64,000 nt of DNA from the NCBI RefSeq assembly GCF_024170465.1, contig NZ_JALJYF010000002.1, forward strand, positions 248,001-312,000, written 5' to 3'. Made by a program: the position numbers and the translations under genes. Positions within the stretch are counted from its first letter, which is position 1, and each line of letters begins with the position of its first letter. The notes under the pieces are model-generated. The model was not told the origin of the DNA, did no database searches, and saw only the letters and a list, made by a program, of their open reading frames with translations. The DNA comes from Natronospira proteinivora (GTDB lineage: Bacteria > Pseudomonadota > Gammaproteobacteria > Natronospirales > Natronospiraceae). Shown piece after piece: positions 41,947 through 50,372 of this stretch.

Positions 41947-42840
41947 TCAGGGCTCGAAGCGGATCTCGGTGGTTTCGCCCACTTCAATGGCAGTATCCTG
42001 AACCTGCAGGAACTCGATGTCGTTGGCTTCTTCCGGATCATCCTCATCGGCCTCGCAGGTGAAAGCAGCCGTGTAGTCACCCACCAGCAGGAAGCCGATT
42101 TCGAAGAGGAAAATACCATCTTCGTTCATGGCCACACCGGAGGACGTTACGGGCGCATTGTCACTGCCTTCGCTTCCGGTTTCCGCACCATGGCCTTCAT
42201 AGACATAAACGGCTGGGGTGCAAGCCTCATCGCCTGCCCAGCTGGCAGACACCGAACCGGCCAGGGTGCCCACCTCGGTATTGTCCACCAAACGCAGTGC
42301 CGGACGCAGGAAGTAATCATTGAAGGCTCCGCCGGGGCGATGCACGGACTTGCGCAGATCGAAGTCGATGGTGAAATCGGCAACATCATTGGCCGACAGG
42401 GTAAAGCCACTCACCAGACGCAGCCCACTCTGGGCGCCGCTGGGCACATACAGGGAATGGATTCCTCCGTCACTGGTTTCGATGTAGGAATCTTCAACAC
42501 CCCGCTGGGCTTCAACGTTCAGCTGAATCCACTGATACTCACCGGCAGGCAGGCTTTCATCGTCCAGAATAACCTCATGGGCCTCGCCCTGAAGCGCCAG
42601 CAGATCAATTTCCCGCGGCTCATCAAACTCGAAAACCACACGGCCTTCACCGCTGTGCTGAAGTTCAACCCCGGTGAAGCGAACCACAACCGCTTCCGCT
42701 TCATCCACCGGCGCGTCAGTCAGACTCAAAGTAAGACTGGCATCATCATCGCTACTGCTGAAGCAAGCGGCCAGAAACCCAGCCGAACCCAGCAGCAGAG
42801 CAGCCATCGCGATGTTTTTCCCAAATACACTTGTCTTCAT
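41947..42840 (-). CDS. DUF4382 lipoprotein
   Basis: A 297-residue lipoprotein. The signal ends GFLAAC (C26) and is followed by SSSDDD, so it is probably sorted to the outer membrane. The DUF4382 domain is seen in SLTLSLTDAPVDEAEAVVVRFTGVELQ, FDEPREIDLLALQGE and LPAGEYQWIQLNVEA (residues 35-115). A second beta-rich part of about 130 residues contains a pair of Cys. The protein is strongly acidic, with many Asp and Glu on predicted loops. No enzymatic motif is visible. It ends near a bidirectional terminator and is preceded on its strand by the probable outer-membrane barrel gene 149 bases upstream. Confidence 0.85.
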   Translation of the reverse strand: MKTSVFGKNIAMAALLLGSAGFLAACFSSSDDDASLTLSLTDAPVDEAEAVVVRFTGVELQHSGEGRVVFEFDEPREIDLLALQGEAHEVILDDESLPAGEYQWIQLNVEAQRGVEDSYIETSDGGIHSLYVPSGAQSGLRLVSGFTLSANDVADFTIDFDLRKSVHRPGGAFNDYFLRPALRLVDNTEVGTLAGSVSASWAGDEACTPAVYVYEGHGAETGSEGSDNAPVTSSGVAMNEDGIFLFEIGFLLVGDYTAAFTCEADEDDPEEANDIEFLQVQDTAIEVGETTEIRFEP

Positions 42841-42989
42841 TCTTCATCTCCTGTTGCAGGCTGGAGAGGAATTTACCGGGAAGGGCCGATTGCCTGATTG
42901 ACGCATCGACCCACCCGGGCTTTTTACTCGCTGTTCGGTACCTTCAACGGAGACACAAGCGAAACGGTTGACAAATTCCAGGCAAAAAA

Positions 42990-43937
42990 TCACGGATACC
43001 AGCTTAAATGGACGCCGCTAAACCAACTGCGACCGAAGCCCTCGGTACGAGCCGCACCCAATTCCAGCTCCATATCCCATTGCCGGCCAACAGGAGTGAG
43101 GTAACGCAGGCTTAGTGTATCGCTGTATAGGCCATCCACGGCCGATTTGTCCCGGCCCAGGTCCAGCCCCAGCTCTCGCCATTCGTCGAAGGACCAACTT
43201 ACACCCAGGCCATAGCGATGCTCGCTAAAACCCTGGGCCAGGGTCAGGGCACTGAGGCTGAGGTTCTCCACCCCCTCGCGGGTGGCCAAGGTGGCCGCGT
43301 CCTTGTCGTAGTCATACCAGGTGGCCGAAACACGCAGGCGCCAGTCTTCCCCCAGTTCGCGCCCAAAACGGAGCCCCAGGGAACGGCTTAATAGGTCAAA
43401 GTCCTCGGCCAGCTCTTCACCATCACTGCCCTCCCGAACGGGGGGCAGATCTACATGGTCCGGGGGCCCACCACCCTGGCCATTTGGCCCTGCAGCGGGG
43501 GCACCGGCGTGCAGGGTGACCCAACGAAAACCAGGCACAAGGCTCAAACGATAAGGCCCCGGGCGCCAACTCAGGCGGCCATTAAGGCTGTCACTGCTGA
43601 TATCTCCGGAACGACCCCAACGTTCATACCAGCTACCCAAGCTAACGTTCTCATTCAATCGATGCCCCCCGCCCAGGCTCAGGCTACGGGTGTCCAAGGC
43701 CAGGTCGTCACTGTCTACCCGGGTCTGACCCAGGCCGGTATAAATATGGCTGCTCTCCCCCAGGAGTCGTTCCACAAGCAGATGACTACGCCAGGTTCCA
43801 CCCTCTGATATCCCCAGAGAGGTATCCACCGCCCAATCCCCGGCCTGCAGTATCTGGGGCGTACTGATGATAAGAAACAGCAGAGCCAATGCCCAGCGGT
43901 GCATGGGCTGTCGTATTGGCGCAATCTCATCCATCAT
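42990..43937 (-). CDS. Probable outer-membrane beta-barrel protein, unknown family
   Basis: A 315-residue secreted protein not recognised as any named family. A hydrophobic signal (RWALALLFLIISTPQILQAGDW) follows 12 N-terminal residues; translation may really begin at the second Met (MHRWAL). After it come many alternating strands of 8-12 residues with Trp/Tyr girdles (for example VSLGSWYERWGRSGD, YRLSLVPGFRWVTLH, WRLRVSATWYDYDKD). They end in WFSGVHLSWYP, near an aromatic terminus. A Gly/Pro-rich loop with VDLPPVREGSDGEE lies in the middle. An outer-membrane barrel of about 14-16 strands is likely. No clear promoter was found in the 153-base gap to the sigma factor gene. Confidence 0.62.
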   Translation of the reverse strand: MMDEIAPIRQPMHRWALALLFLIISTPQILQAGDWAVDTSLGISEGGTWRSHLLVERLLGESSHIYTGLGQTRVDSDDLALDTRSLSLGGGHRLNENVSLGSWYERWGRSGDISSDSLNGRLSWRPGPYRLSLVPGFRWVTLHAGAPAAGPNGQGGGPPDHVDLPPVREGSDGEELAEDFDLLSRSLGLRFGRELGEDWRLRVSATWYDYDKDAATLATREGVENLSLSALTLAQGFSEHRYGLGVSWSFDEWRELGLDLGRDKSAVDGLYSDTLSLRYLTPVGRQWDMELELGAARTEGFGRSWFSGVHLSWYP

Positions 43938-44090
43938 CCATACTCGCTTTGGGTGGCATATCGTGCATTCTAAACGAGCATTGGCAATTGATGCGGTGAT
44001 ATGTCAACCAATGGGAGACGCTAGTCGTTATATAAGGTACAGACCGCGAAAGGACGCAGGCATCCGACGGGATATGCGGGGAGAGGGTAA

Positions 44091-44618
44091 GTGAGCAGTC
44101 AACTGGATGCCTTTCTGGCCGAAGTGGAAATCCGTGCCTTCCGATTGGCGGAGCTACGGCTGGGGGATACGGACCAAGCCCATGACGCAGTACAGGATGC
44201 CATGTTCCGACTGGTCAGAAAATACGCCCACAAGCCCGAAGCGGAATGGCGTCCACTGTTCTTTCGCATACTGGGTAACCGCATTCTGGACATGCAGCGA
44301 GCGGCCACATTACGACGCTGGCTGTTTCTGGACAATGCCGACCCGGAGCGATCCGACCTGATCGCCACCACGGCCGGGCCCAGTGCACAGGAACCGGAAC
44401 AGAGGGCCAAGGATGAGGATTTCTGGTGGGTGTTTGGGCAAGTGCTTCGGGACATGCCACCCCGCCAGCAGGAAACGGTGGTATATCGCCTCCTGGAAGG
44501 CATGGATGTCGCGGAGACGGCCCGGCACATGGGCTGCTCACCGGGCTCGGTCAAGACCCAGTACGCCCGGGGCATGGCCCGACTCAGAACACGATTTGGA
44601 GATAGGTGGGACCCATGA
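44091..44618 (+). CDS. ECF RNA polymerase sigma factor
   Basis: A 175-residue sigma-70 family factor of the extracytoplasmic type. Region 2 has LRLGDTDQAHDAVQDAMFRLVRK, and region 4 has LRDMPPRQQETVVYRLLEGM followed by VAETARHMGCSPGSVKTQYARG. There is no region 1.1 or 3. The GTG start follows GGGGAGAGGGTAA. It is the first gene of an overlapping set: the next gene's ATG is inside its stop (ATGA), then a small secreted protein and a DUF3106 protein. The second gene is the natural candidate for the anti-sigma factor. Target promoters unknown. Confidence 0.9.
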   Translation: MSSQLDAFLAEVEIRAFRLAELRLGDTDQAHDAVQDAMFRLVRKYAHKPEAEWRPLFFRILGNRILDMQRAATLRRWLFLDNADPERSDLIATTAGPSAQEPEQRAKDEDFWWVFGQVLRDMPPRQQETVVYRLLEGMDVAETARHMGCSPGSVKTQYARGMARLRTRFGDRWDP

Positions 44619-44971
44619 AGGAACGGGACATATTGCAGCAACGCTATCAACAGCGGATCGACATCACACCCACGTCGGATCGTCAACGACTGGCCAATGC
44701 CCGCCGTTCGGCCCTGGCCCAATCCAATCATCGATCCAGCCTCACCGCCCTGGGCCGCTGGAGTTGGATACCGGCTGGGGCAGCGGCCAGTCTGATGGTC
44801 CTCTTGCTATGGCCAGGAGAACCCGGGGAGCAGGACGCCACGGTAGATACCGTCCAGGCGGAAGTGGCGGTGGACGATCTGGATATCCTGCTGGCGGAAG
44901 AAGACCTCGACTTTTATGCCGAACTGGATTTCTATCTCTGGCTGGAGGAGGAAATGGATGAAACGTCCTAA
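44615..44971 (+). CDS. Single-pass membrane protein, probable anti-sigma-like partner
   Basis: A 118-residue protein. It has a basic N-terminal cytoplasmic part (residues 1-45), one membrane helix (WSWIPAGAAASLMVLLLW), and an acidic periplasmic tail with many Asp and Glu (TVQAEVAVDDLDILLAEEDLD). That layout fits an ECF anti-sigma factor or DUF3619-type protein, but no zinc-binding HxxxCxxC motif is present. Translation overlaps the sigma factor by four bases and the next gene by 14 bases. Which surface binds sigma cannot be judged from the sequence. Confidence 0.72.
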   Translation: MKERDILQQRYQQRIDITPTSDRQRLANARRSALAQSNHRSSLTALGRWSWIPAGAAASLMVLLLWPGEPGEQDATVDTVQAEVAVDDLDILLAEEDLDFYAELDFYLWLEEEMDETS

Positions 44972-45185
44972 AATCCCCCTCCTCGCCAGTGTGCTTCTGC
45001 TGACACCAGGGGGTGTCCTGTGGGCTGCGGAGGAGACCCCGGACCCGGCACTGCTGGAGTTCATTGGTGAATTCAGCGAGGCAGATAACGATCAATGGAT
45101 TGACCCGACCCTGCTCCCTGCTTTGGAAGATAGTGGCATCGAGGCCGATGATGATGGCCAGGAGAACGATGATGAAAACGCGTAA
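44958..45185 (+). CDS. Small secreted acidic protein of the ECF operon
   Basis: A 75-residue protein. The start ATG lies 14 bases inside the previous gene and opens a signal peptide (MKRPKIPLLASVLLLTPGGV). The mature part of about 52 residues is very acidic (PDPALLEFIGEFSEADNDQ then EADDDGQENDDEN) and probably disordered except for one short amphipathic helix. Its 3' end overlaps the DUF3106 gene by 14 bases. Similar small proteins sit at this position in other sigma-DUF3106 operons. No function is known. Confidence 0.68.
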   Translation: MKRPKIPLLASVLLLTPGGVLWAAEETPDPALLEFIGEFSEADNDQWIDPTLLPALEDSGIEADDDGQENDDENA

Positions 45186-45756
45186 ACAGCCTATGGCAAA
45201 ACCGGTCCAGGCACTGGTGCTTGTGCTGGGCCTGCTCACCGCTACCATCATTCAGGCAGGACCAAGCTGGGATGAACTGGATGCGGACCAGCGGGCATTG
45301 CTGGACCCAATGTCCGAGCAATGGGAGACCTTGCCCTCGGAAAGACGGGAGAATCTGGCGCGCGGGGCGGAACGCTGGCAGGCCATGGACGCCGAGGAAC
45401 AGGAACAGGCCCGGGAGCGTTTCCAGCGCTGGCAGGGTATGGACCCGGAAGAGCGAGACGCCATCCGTGAACGCTATGCCGCTTACCAGGCCATGCCCGA
45501 GCATGCTCAGGAGCGGGTCAGACAGGCCTTTGAGCGCTACCAGGGCATGGACCCGGAAGAACGGGACAGAATGCGGGAGCGCTGGCAAGGCATGGATCCG
45601 GAAGAGCGTCGGGAGATGATCCGGCAACGTCGCGAACAGGCCCAGGAGCGTCGTGAACAGCGTCGGGAGATGCGCGAGGAGCGCCGTGAACAGGGCCGGG
45701 AACGGCGTGAGGAACGGCGCGACCGGAGAGGTGGCCCGGGTGGCCCCGGGGGCTAA
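45172..45756 (+). CDS. DUF3106 secreted repeat protein
   Basis: A 194-residue exported protein. The signal is VQALVLVLGLLTATIIQAGP. Short helical repeats of about 17 residues follow, with the core pattern W/Y-Q-x-M-[DP]-x-E-E-R/Q (for example RWQGMDPEERDAIRERY, RYQGMDPEERDRMRERW). The last 50 residues are an Arg/Glu-rich helix (EQRREMREERREQG) and a short Gly/Pro end. This is the DUF3106 family. GGAG lies before the ATG. A periplasmic role resembling the CpxP/Spy-like 'LTxxQ' helical proteins has been suggested for such repeats, but I only see that both are short-helix Arg/Glu-rich proteins. Confidence 0.85.
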   Translation: MKTRKQPMAKPVQALVLVLGLLTATIIQAGPSWDELDADQRALLDPMSEQWETLPSERRENLARGAERWQAMDAEEQEQARERFQRWQGMDPEERDAIRERYAAYQAMPEHAQERVRQAFERYQGMDPEERDRMRERWQGMDPEERREMIRQRREQAQERREQRREMREERREQGRERREERRDRRGGPGGPGG

Positions 45757-45843
45757 TAGAAACCCTTATTCAGATGCGCATCCACAAAGAATGCTGGATT
45801 GATACCCGAGAATAGCAACGGTATCCACGCCATCGGGGACTCT

Positions 45844-46284
45844 CTACCTCGGCAACTCGAACGAAGCCCAAGCCAGCTCATATTCCCCACAATTTTCAAT
45901 CTGGAGGATCGAGCACATGGTGGGATTGGCCAGGGCTGTGCGCGACAAGGATGTCGCGCCCAGAGCGTCTCAGGGACGGATTCACAGCGTCCCTGGCCAA
46001 TCCCACCATGTGGTCGAGCCGTGAAGCTTAAACAGAGACCAACACCCTCAGCTGGCTGTAGCTCGAACAGCATCGAATGCGGCTAACGCAAGGTATTCTC
46101 GACGTGCCCAGTTCGAACACGGGCCACCGTTTCAATGGTTCAAAGGCCTAACGTGATCAGGTCACACCCTACGAGGAGATTTACCTTTTGCCGGCCGGAG
46201 AAGAGTGGACTGCTTTCAGGGCTTCACGGCTCGAGTGCAGGGTGGGATGAACTGGCTTTGGCTTCGTTCGAGTTGCCTAGGTGG
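45844..46284. repeat. Non-coding island flanked by a 38-base inverted repeat
   Basis: Bases 45844-45881 and 46247-46284 are inverted copies with 34 of 38 identical. Inside lie a longer palindrome (45909-46017) and another inverted match, 46014-46027 with 46221-46234 (14 bases, perfect). No reading frame in the island has a plausible start and family. The 602-base gap between the DUF3106 and S9 peptidase genes is thus filled by nested repeats, of the kind seen in miniature elements. No target-site duplication was identified. Confidence 0.7.
45909..46017. repeat. Large imperfect palindrome with internal hairpin
   Basis: Arms of 27 bases (45909-45935 and 45991-46017) pair with a single mismatch; 22 bases are perfect. 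Inside, GCTGTG (45935-45940) can pair with CACAGC (45983-45988), and GCGCGACA-AGGA-TGTCGCGC (45940-45959) is a perfect hairpin. The RNA or extruded DNA would form a long branched stem. Confidence 0.8.
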
Positions 46285-46295
46285 ATCGTCTGGAT

Positions 46296-46338
46296 AAAAA
46301 AAGCCCCCGATGCTCATGACACCGGGGGCGTTTTTTTT
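46296..46338. terminator. Rho-independent terminator of the S9 peptidase gene
   Basis: A 7-base GC stem (GCCCCCG and CGGGGGC) with a 13-base loop is flanked by A7 on one side and T8 on the other. On the minus strand it follows the S9 peptidase stop by about 20 bases. Confidence 0.88.
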
Positions 46339-46357
46339 GGCAATGGATTGGTCTGGC

Positions 46358-48808
46358 TTAGTTATCCGCTTGGCGAACAAACTCCTCCATCCATTCCAGC
46401 TGCTCATGCAGCATGTGAAGCACCGACTCCCGGGCACGATAGCCGTGGGACTCCTCGGGCAACATGACCAGCCGGGCCGTTCCACCCAGACCCCGCAGCG
46501 CCTCAAAGAAACGCTCGGACTGCATGGGATAGGTCCCCGAGTTATTGTCCTCGGCCCCGTGGATCAGCAGGATGGGATTGTCCAGGGTATCGGCCGCAAA
46601 GAACGGTGACATGCCGATGTAGAGATCCGTGTCATCCCAGATGGTGCGCTGTTCACGCTGAAAGCCAAATGGCGTCAAGGTACGATTGAAAGCACCACTG
46701 CGGGCAATGCCGGCCTGGAAGGTGTCCGAGTGGGCCAGCACATTGGCAGTCATGAAGGCCCCGTAGGAATGCCCACCGATGGCCACCCGGTCCGGATCGG
46801 TCACACCTTGCTCAACACCGGCCTGCACCGCAGCCTCGCCATTCATCACCAATTGCTCGATGAAGGTGTCGTTGGGTTCCTGATCCCCTTCGCCCACCAC
46901 CGGCATGGTAGCGCGATCCAGCACAGCGTAACCCTGGGTCAAGGCGAAATGAGGACCCCAATAGCTAAGACGATTGAACTCATAGGGCGAACCCTGAATC
47001 TGGCCGGCCGCATCGGCACTGCGATACTCCCGCGGATAGGCCCAGACCAGGGTAGGCAGCGGGCCATCCTCTTCCGGGTCGTAGTCGGCCGGCAGATACA
47101 TCTGTGCCGACAGAGGCAGACCATCTTCCCGTTCATAGGTGATCAGTTCCCGGCTGACCCCCTTGAGCTCGGGCAAGGGATGCTCAAAGTCAGTAATCTG
47201 GCCGAGGCTGTCAGTAGCCAGGTCCCGCCAATAGTAGTTGGGTGGTGTATCCACCTGCTCACGCCGGGTCAGAACCACCGGTGTCTCGGCATCCAGCATG
47301 GCCACAACGGATTCATACCAGGGGGATTCGGAACGCCACAAGCGTTCGCTGTCTTTGCTGTCCAGTTCAAAGCGGTCCAGGAAGGGACGATCCCCCTCCT
47401 CCGATGCCCCGTCACCGGACATGAACAAGGCACCGTCATCCAGAACCAGTACGCGATGTCCTGTTTCGCCACGGCGGGTCATGGGTTCCCCGGGATCATT
47501 GTAACGATCCTCCCAGGAACGCTCCCAGAGCTTGCGGGGCTCGGTCTCAGGCTGGTCCGGTGCCACCTGCCACATGGTCTCGGCCCGGTTGTTGTACCAG
47601 CGCTCCAGAACCAGGGCGGTGCCGCCATCACCGAAGGTCACACCGCGGAAACGGTCACCCAGCTCGGCCAGGGCCACCGGCTCTCCGTCGAAGGGCGCAT
47701 CCAGCAGATAAAGCCGTTCACGCACCTCCACCTCTTCCCGGGGATCGCCGCCATCCTGTGCTTCCGCCCAGAACAAGGTGGCATCGGCATCGCTGCGCCA
47801 GCTCACGCTGCGAGGCCCGGTCACCGTGGCATCAAAGGCAATGGGCAAATCATCGGCCAGGTCCCGGTCCACCACTTCATGAACCGCCTCTCCATCGTGG
47901 TCAAGAACCTCAATGGTGCGGGCAAAGCGAAAGAACGGCACCGAATAGGACCAGGGTTGCTGCAAGGTCTCCACCAGCAGATAACGACCATCCGGTGAAG
48001 GGGAGAAGCTGGAGATAATCCCGTCAGCCAGAATCGTTTGCTCGCCTTCAAGGCTCAGACGAACCAGTTCGACCTGAAAATAATGTTCAAACAGGCGCTC
48101 GTCGTGGGAATCTTCCAGCAAATCCTGATAGGTTCGCGCCGGTGCGGCACGACCCCGATTCTCCTGGACGATGGGCCCTTCTGGAACCCCGTCCGTTTCC
48201 AGGGCGGTGTCTTGGTCCGGCGCAACGCGGCGGACCAAGAGATATTCACTGTCCGGGCCCCACTCATAGGGCGTTCCCGGATAGGAGGCATGCACGTCCA
48301 GCTCGGACACCTCCCGAGCCTCGGCCGACTCGACATCAACAAGCCAGAGGGAAACCCGGTCCGGCGCCACCTGGGTGAAGGCCACTTGGCGGCCATCCGG
48401 CGAGAAACGGACATCACGAATACGGGGGCGATCGGGCAGACCGCTGACGGAACGGCTGACGCCCTCATCGATGGATTTCAAACTGAGATCCAGATAATAG
48501 TTGGGCCGACTGGGACCATGGTTTTCCGGATTGAAGCGAATCCCCGCCAAACGAAGCTCGGGCTCGGCCAGGTCCCGGATGGTCCGCAACGCGGGCCGTT
48601 CCATTAACAGCAACTGATCCCCTTGGGGGCTGAGACGCAGACTGGGTGTCAGTGGCGCGTCCACCAGGTCGATGATTTCCTGAGGCGGCTTCTGATAACT
48701 GGCCACCGACTCTCCCTGGGCCAGCACCGATAAAGGCACACAACAAAGGGCCACCATGAACAGACCGGCCACACCACTGCGAATAAATAACCCTCGTTTC
48801 CAAGACAT
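46358..48808 (-). CDS. Prolyl oligopeptidase family (S9) serine peptidase
   Basis: An 816-residue secreted peptidase. A signal peptide (GLFMVALCCVPLSVLAQ) is followed by a beta-propeller-like N-terminal part with WD-type repeats (LRLSPQGDQLLL, DVRFSPDGRQVAF, SSFSPSPDGRYLL). The alpha/beta hydrolase domain carries Ser681 in GGHSYGAFM, Asp754 in HGAEDNNSG and His788 in EESHGY. The layout resembles the large S9 peptidases related to plastid glutamyl endopeptidase. It probably degrades peptides in the periplasm. The gene has its own terminator 3' of it. Cleavage preference unknown. Confidence 0.92.
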   Translation of the reverse strand: MSWKRGLFIRSGVAGLFMVALCCVPLSVLAQGESVASYQKPPQEIIDLVDAPLTPSLRLSPQGDQLLLMERPALRTIRDLAEPELRLAGIRFNPENHGPSRPNYYLDLSLKSIDEGVSRSVSGLPDRPRIRDVRFSPDGRQVAFTQVAPDRVSLWLVDVESAEAREVSELDVHASYPGTPYEWGPDSEYLLVRRVAPDQDTALETDGVPEGPIVQENRGRAAPARTYQDLLEDSHDERLFEHYFQVELVRLSLEGEQTILADGIISSFSPSPDGRYLLVETLQQPWSYSVPFFRFARTIEVLDHDGEAVHEVVDRDLADDLPIAFDATVTGPRSVSWRSDADATLFWAEAQDGGDPREEVEVRERLYLLDAPFDGEPVALAELGDRFRGVTFGDGGTALVLERWYNNRAETMWQVAPDQPETEPRKLWERSWEDRYNDPGEPMTRRGETGHRVLVLDDGALFMSGDGASEEGDRPFLDRFELDSKDSERLWRSESPWYESVVAMLDAETPVVLTRREQVDTPPNYYWRDLATDSLGQITDFEHPLPELKGVSRELITYEREDGLPLSAQMYLPADYDPEEDGPLPTLVWAYPREYRSADAAGQIQGSPYEFNRLSYWGPHFALTQGYAVLDRATMPVVGEGDQEPNDTFIEQLVMNGEAAVQAGVEQGVTDPDRVAIGGHSYGAFMTANVLAHSDTFQAGIARSGAFNRTLTPFGFQREQRTIWDDTDLYIGMSPFFAADTLDNPILLIHGAEDNNSGTYPMQSERFFEALRGLGGTARLVMLPEESHGYRARESVLHMLHEQLEWMEEFVRQADN

Positions 48809-48875
48809 AGACCTTCCTTTATCTTCAGACGATAAAATACCTGATCGATTACGATCGGTGGTTCACTGGAATTTT

Positions 48876-49553
48876 TTAACGAAATAGTTTCACGCCGGGG
48901 CGCTTGAAGAACAAGACCAAAATCATGCCCGCCACAAAACCACCGGCATGGGCCCCGAAGGCAACGCCCGCCTGGTCAGCAGGCGCAATCATGGACTGGA
49001 GCAGCTGAAATCCGAACCAGGCCCCCAACATGAGCCAGGCCGGCACCCAGACGAAGAAGATCACCACATAGGGCATGAGCAATTTAATCCAGGCGAAGGG
49101 GTGCAACATGAGATAGGCACCCAGCACACCGGAAATGGCCCCACTGGCGCCCACCATTGGGATGGTGGAATCCGGTGCCATCAATGCCTGGGTCATGGCG
49201 GCGGCCAGACCGCAGAGCAGATAGAAGACGATAAAACGGCCATGGCCCATGCTGTCTTCAATATTGTTGGCGAAGACATAGAGAAACAGCATATTACCGA
49301 TGAGATGTAGCCAGCCCCCATGCAGAAACATGGAGGTGACAATGGTGGCCAGAGGCGCCACCACCAGATCCGGATGCCCGAAGGGCACCTGGAACAGGGC
49401 CTTGGGGATCAGGCCGAATTGATAAACCGCTTGCTGAAAACCGGGCTGGCCCAGACTGAACTGCCATAGGAACACCAGCACACAGCCGATCAAAAACACC
49501 CAGGTTACGATGGGTTTTCGATGGCTGGGGTTGTTATCGGCAATCGGTATCAC
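48876..49553 (-). CDS. Rhomboid family intramembrane serine protease
   Basis: A 225-residue six-helix rhomboid. Catalytic Ser137 sits in GASGAISG and His202 in GAHAGGFVAG, with FLHGGWLHLIGNML in the first loop-helix region. The order and spacing match GlpG-like and bacterial-type rhomboids. A short N-terminal cytoplasmic tail (IPIADNNPSHRKP) precedes helix 1, and there is no extra cytoplasmic domain. It would cleave transmembrane helices in the inner membrane. The gene lies alone between the S9 peptidase and an unknown membrane protein. Confidence 0.94.
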   Translation of the reverse strand: MIPIADNNPSHRKPIVTWVFLIGCVLVFLWQFSLGQPGFQQAVYQFGLIPKALFQVPFGHPDLVVAPLATIVTSMFLHGGWLHLIGNMLFLYVFANNIEDSMGHGRFIVFYLLCGLAAAMTQALMAPDSTIPMVGASGAISGVLGAYLMLHPFAWIKLLMPYVVIFFVWVPAWLMLGAWFGFQLLQSMIAPADQAGVAFGAHAGGFVAGMILVLFFKRPGVKLFR

Positions 49554-49660
49554 AACTTACGGTCCTTTACGGCCATTTATCCCGGCTTCCCGCGCTGCCC
49601 ATGTGACCATCGCCGGAGGAAATCGATCCCCCGGATGGGAAAATGGTTTAAAAACGGAGC

Positions 49661-50281
49661 TCAAGCGTTGTGGCGACGGTGGGCCAGCCAGGTGATCAAG
49701 CAATGTCCGGGCCAATAAAGCAGCACCGGATAGGCCACTATCAAGACCATTGCCCAGAGGGGATCCGGCATCCAGGTCTGTTCCATGCCGAAGGGCTGAT
49801 ACATCCAGTTCACATTGCGATGCGGCTCGGTGAAGAGCCAGGCCCCGATCACCCCAAAGGCTCCGATCAGGGATTGCAGCCACGGCCCGCGACGATCATA
49901 GCCATTGCGGCGGACCAACCAGACAAACACCAATGGCAGAAAGACGTGGTACAGAGAGGTGGCGCGGGCCAGCAGCGACAAGTCATCACTGAACATATAG
50001 GCCGTAAAACCGGTGACACTGTCGCCCAGCAGCAGGCCCAGGAAAAAATCCAGGCTCCAGCCCAGTCCCACCAGGGTCACCACACCCGCCTGGCTTGAGA
50101 TCAGCAGGCGATTGCCGGCCCACAGGGCATAGAGCAGGATGAACTGAGCCAGGTTGCAGAGCCAGAAGAAGTTCTGGGGCCCCTGATTGTTCAGGATCAC
50201 CGTCACCCAGAAAATCATCCAAAGGGTAAACCCCAGCCGCAACGCCAAGGGTATTGAAGGCTTTAACGGTGTAGATGCCAT
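49661..50281 (-). CDS. Polytopic membrane protein of unknown function
   Basis: A 206-residue protein with about six hydrophobic segments (for example LALRLGFTLWMIFWVTVIL, FWLCNLAQFILLYALWAG, DPLWAMVLIVAYPVLLYW). Polar loops contain NNQGPQNF, EPHRNVNWMYQPFG and HCLITWLAHRR. I do not recognise a family. The first ATG with GGGGA upstream is the start used; five more codons upstream are possible. It is divergent from the SDR gene to its right. Confidence 0.72.
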   Translation of the reverse strand: MASTPLKPSIPLALRLGFTLWMIFWVTVILNNQGPQNFFWLCNLAQFILLYALWAGNRLLISSQAGVVTLVGLGWSLDFFLGLLLGDSVTGFTAYMFSDDLSLLARATSLYHVFLPLVFVWLVRRNGYDRRGPWLQSLIGAFGVIGAWLFTEPHRNVNWMYQPFGMEQTWMPDPLWAMVLIVAYPVLLYWPGHCLITWLAHRRHNA

Positions 50282-50372
50282 CGGCCATCCCCGCAACGCT
50301 CAGAATGAGTGGCGGGACCTGTATAATCCCGGCCTGATTCCCCGGAACAGATAAGCATCGGAGTACACCATC

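Noticed and set aside
45172-45756. DUF3106 repeats as a possible DNA repeat array or CRISPR
   Set aside because: The repetition is at protein level with varying codons; no identical spaced direct repeats.
45799-46086. 95-codon frame crossing the palindromic repeat island, and a 106-codon frame on the other strand
   Set aside because: Both translate the inverted repeat; similar frames are commonly mis-annotated from such elements.
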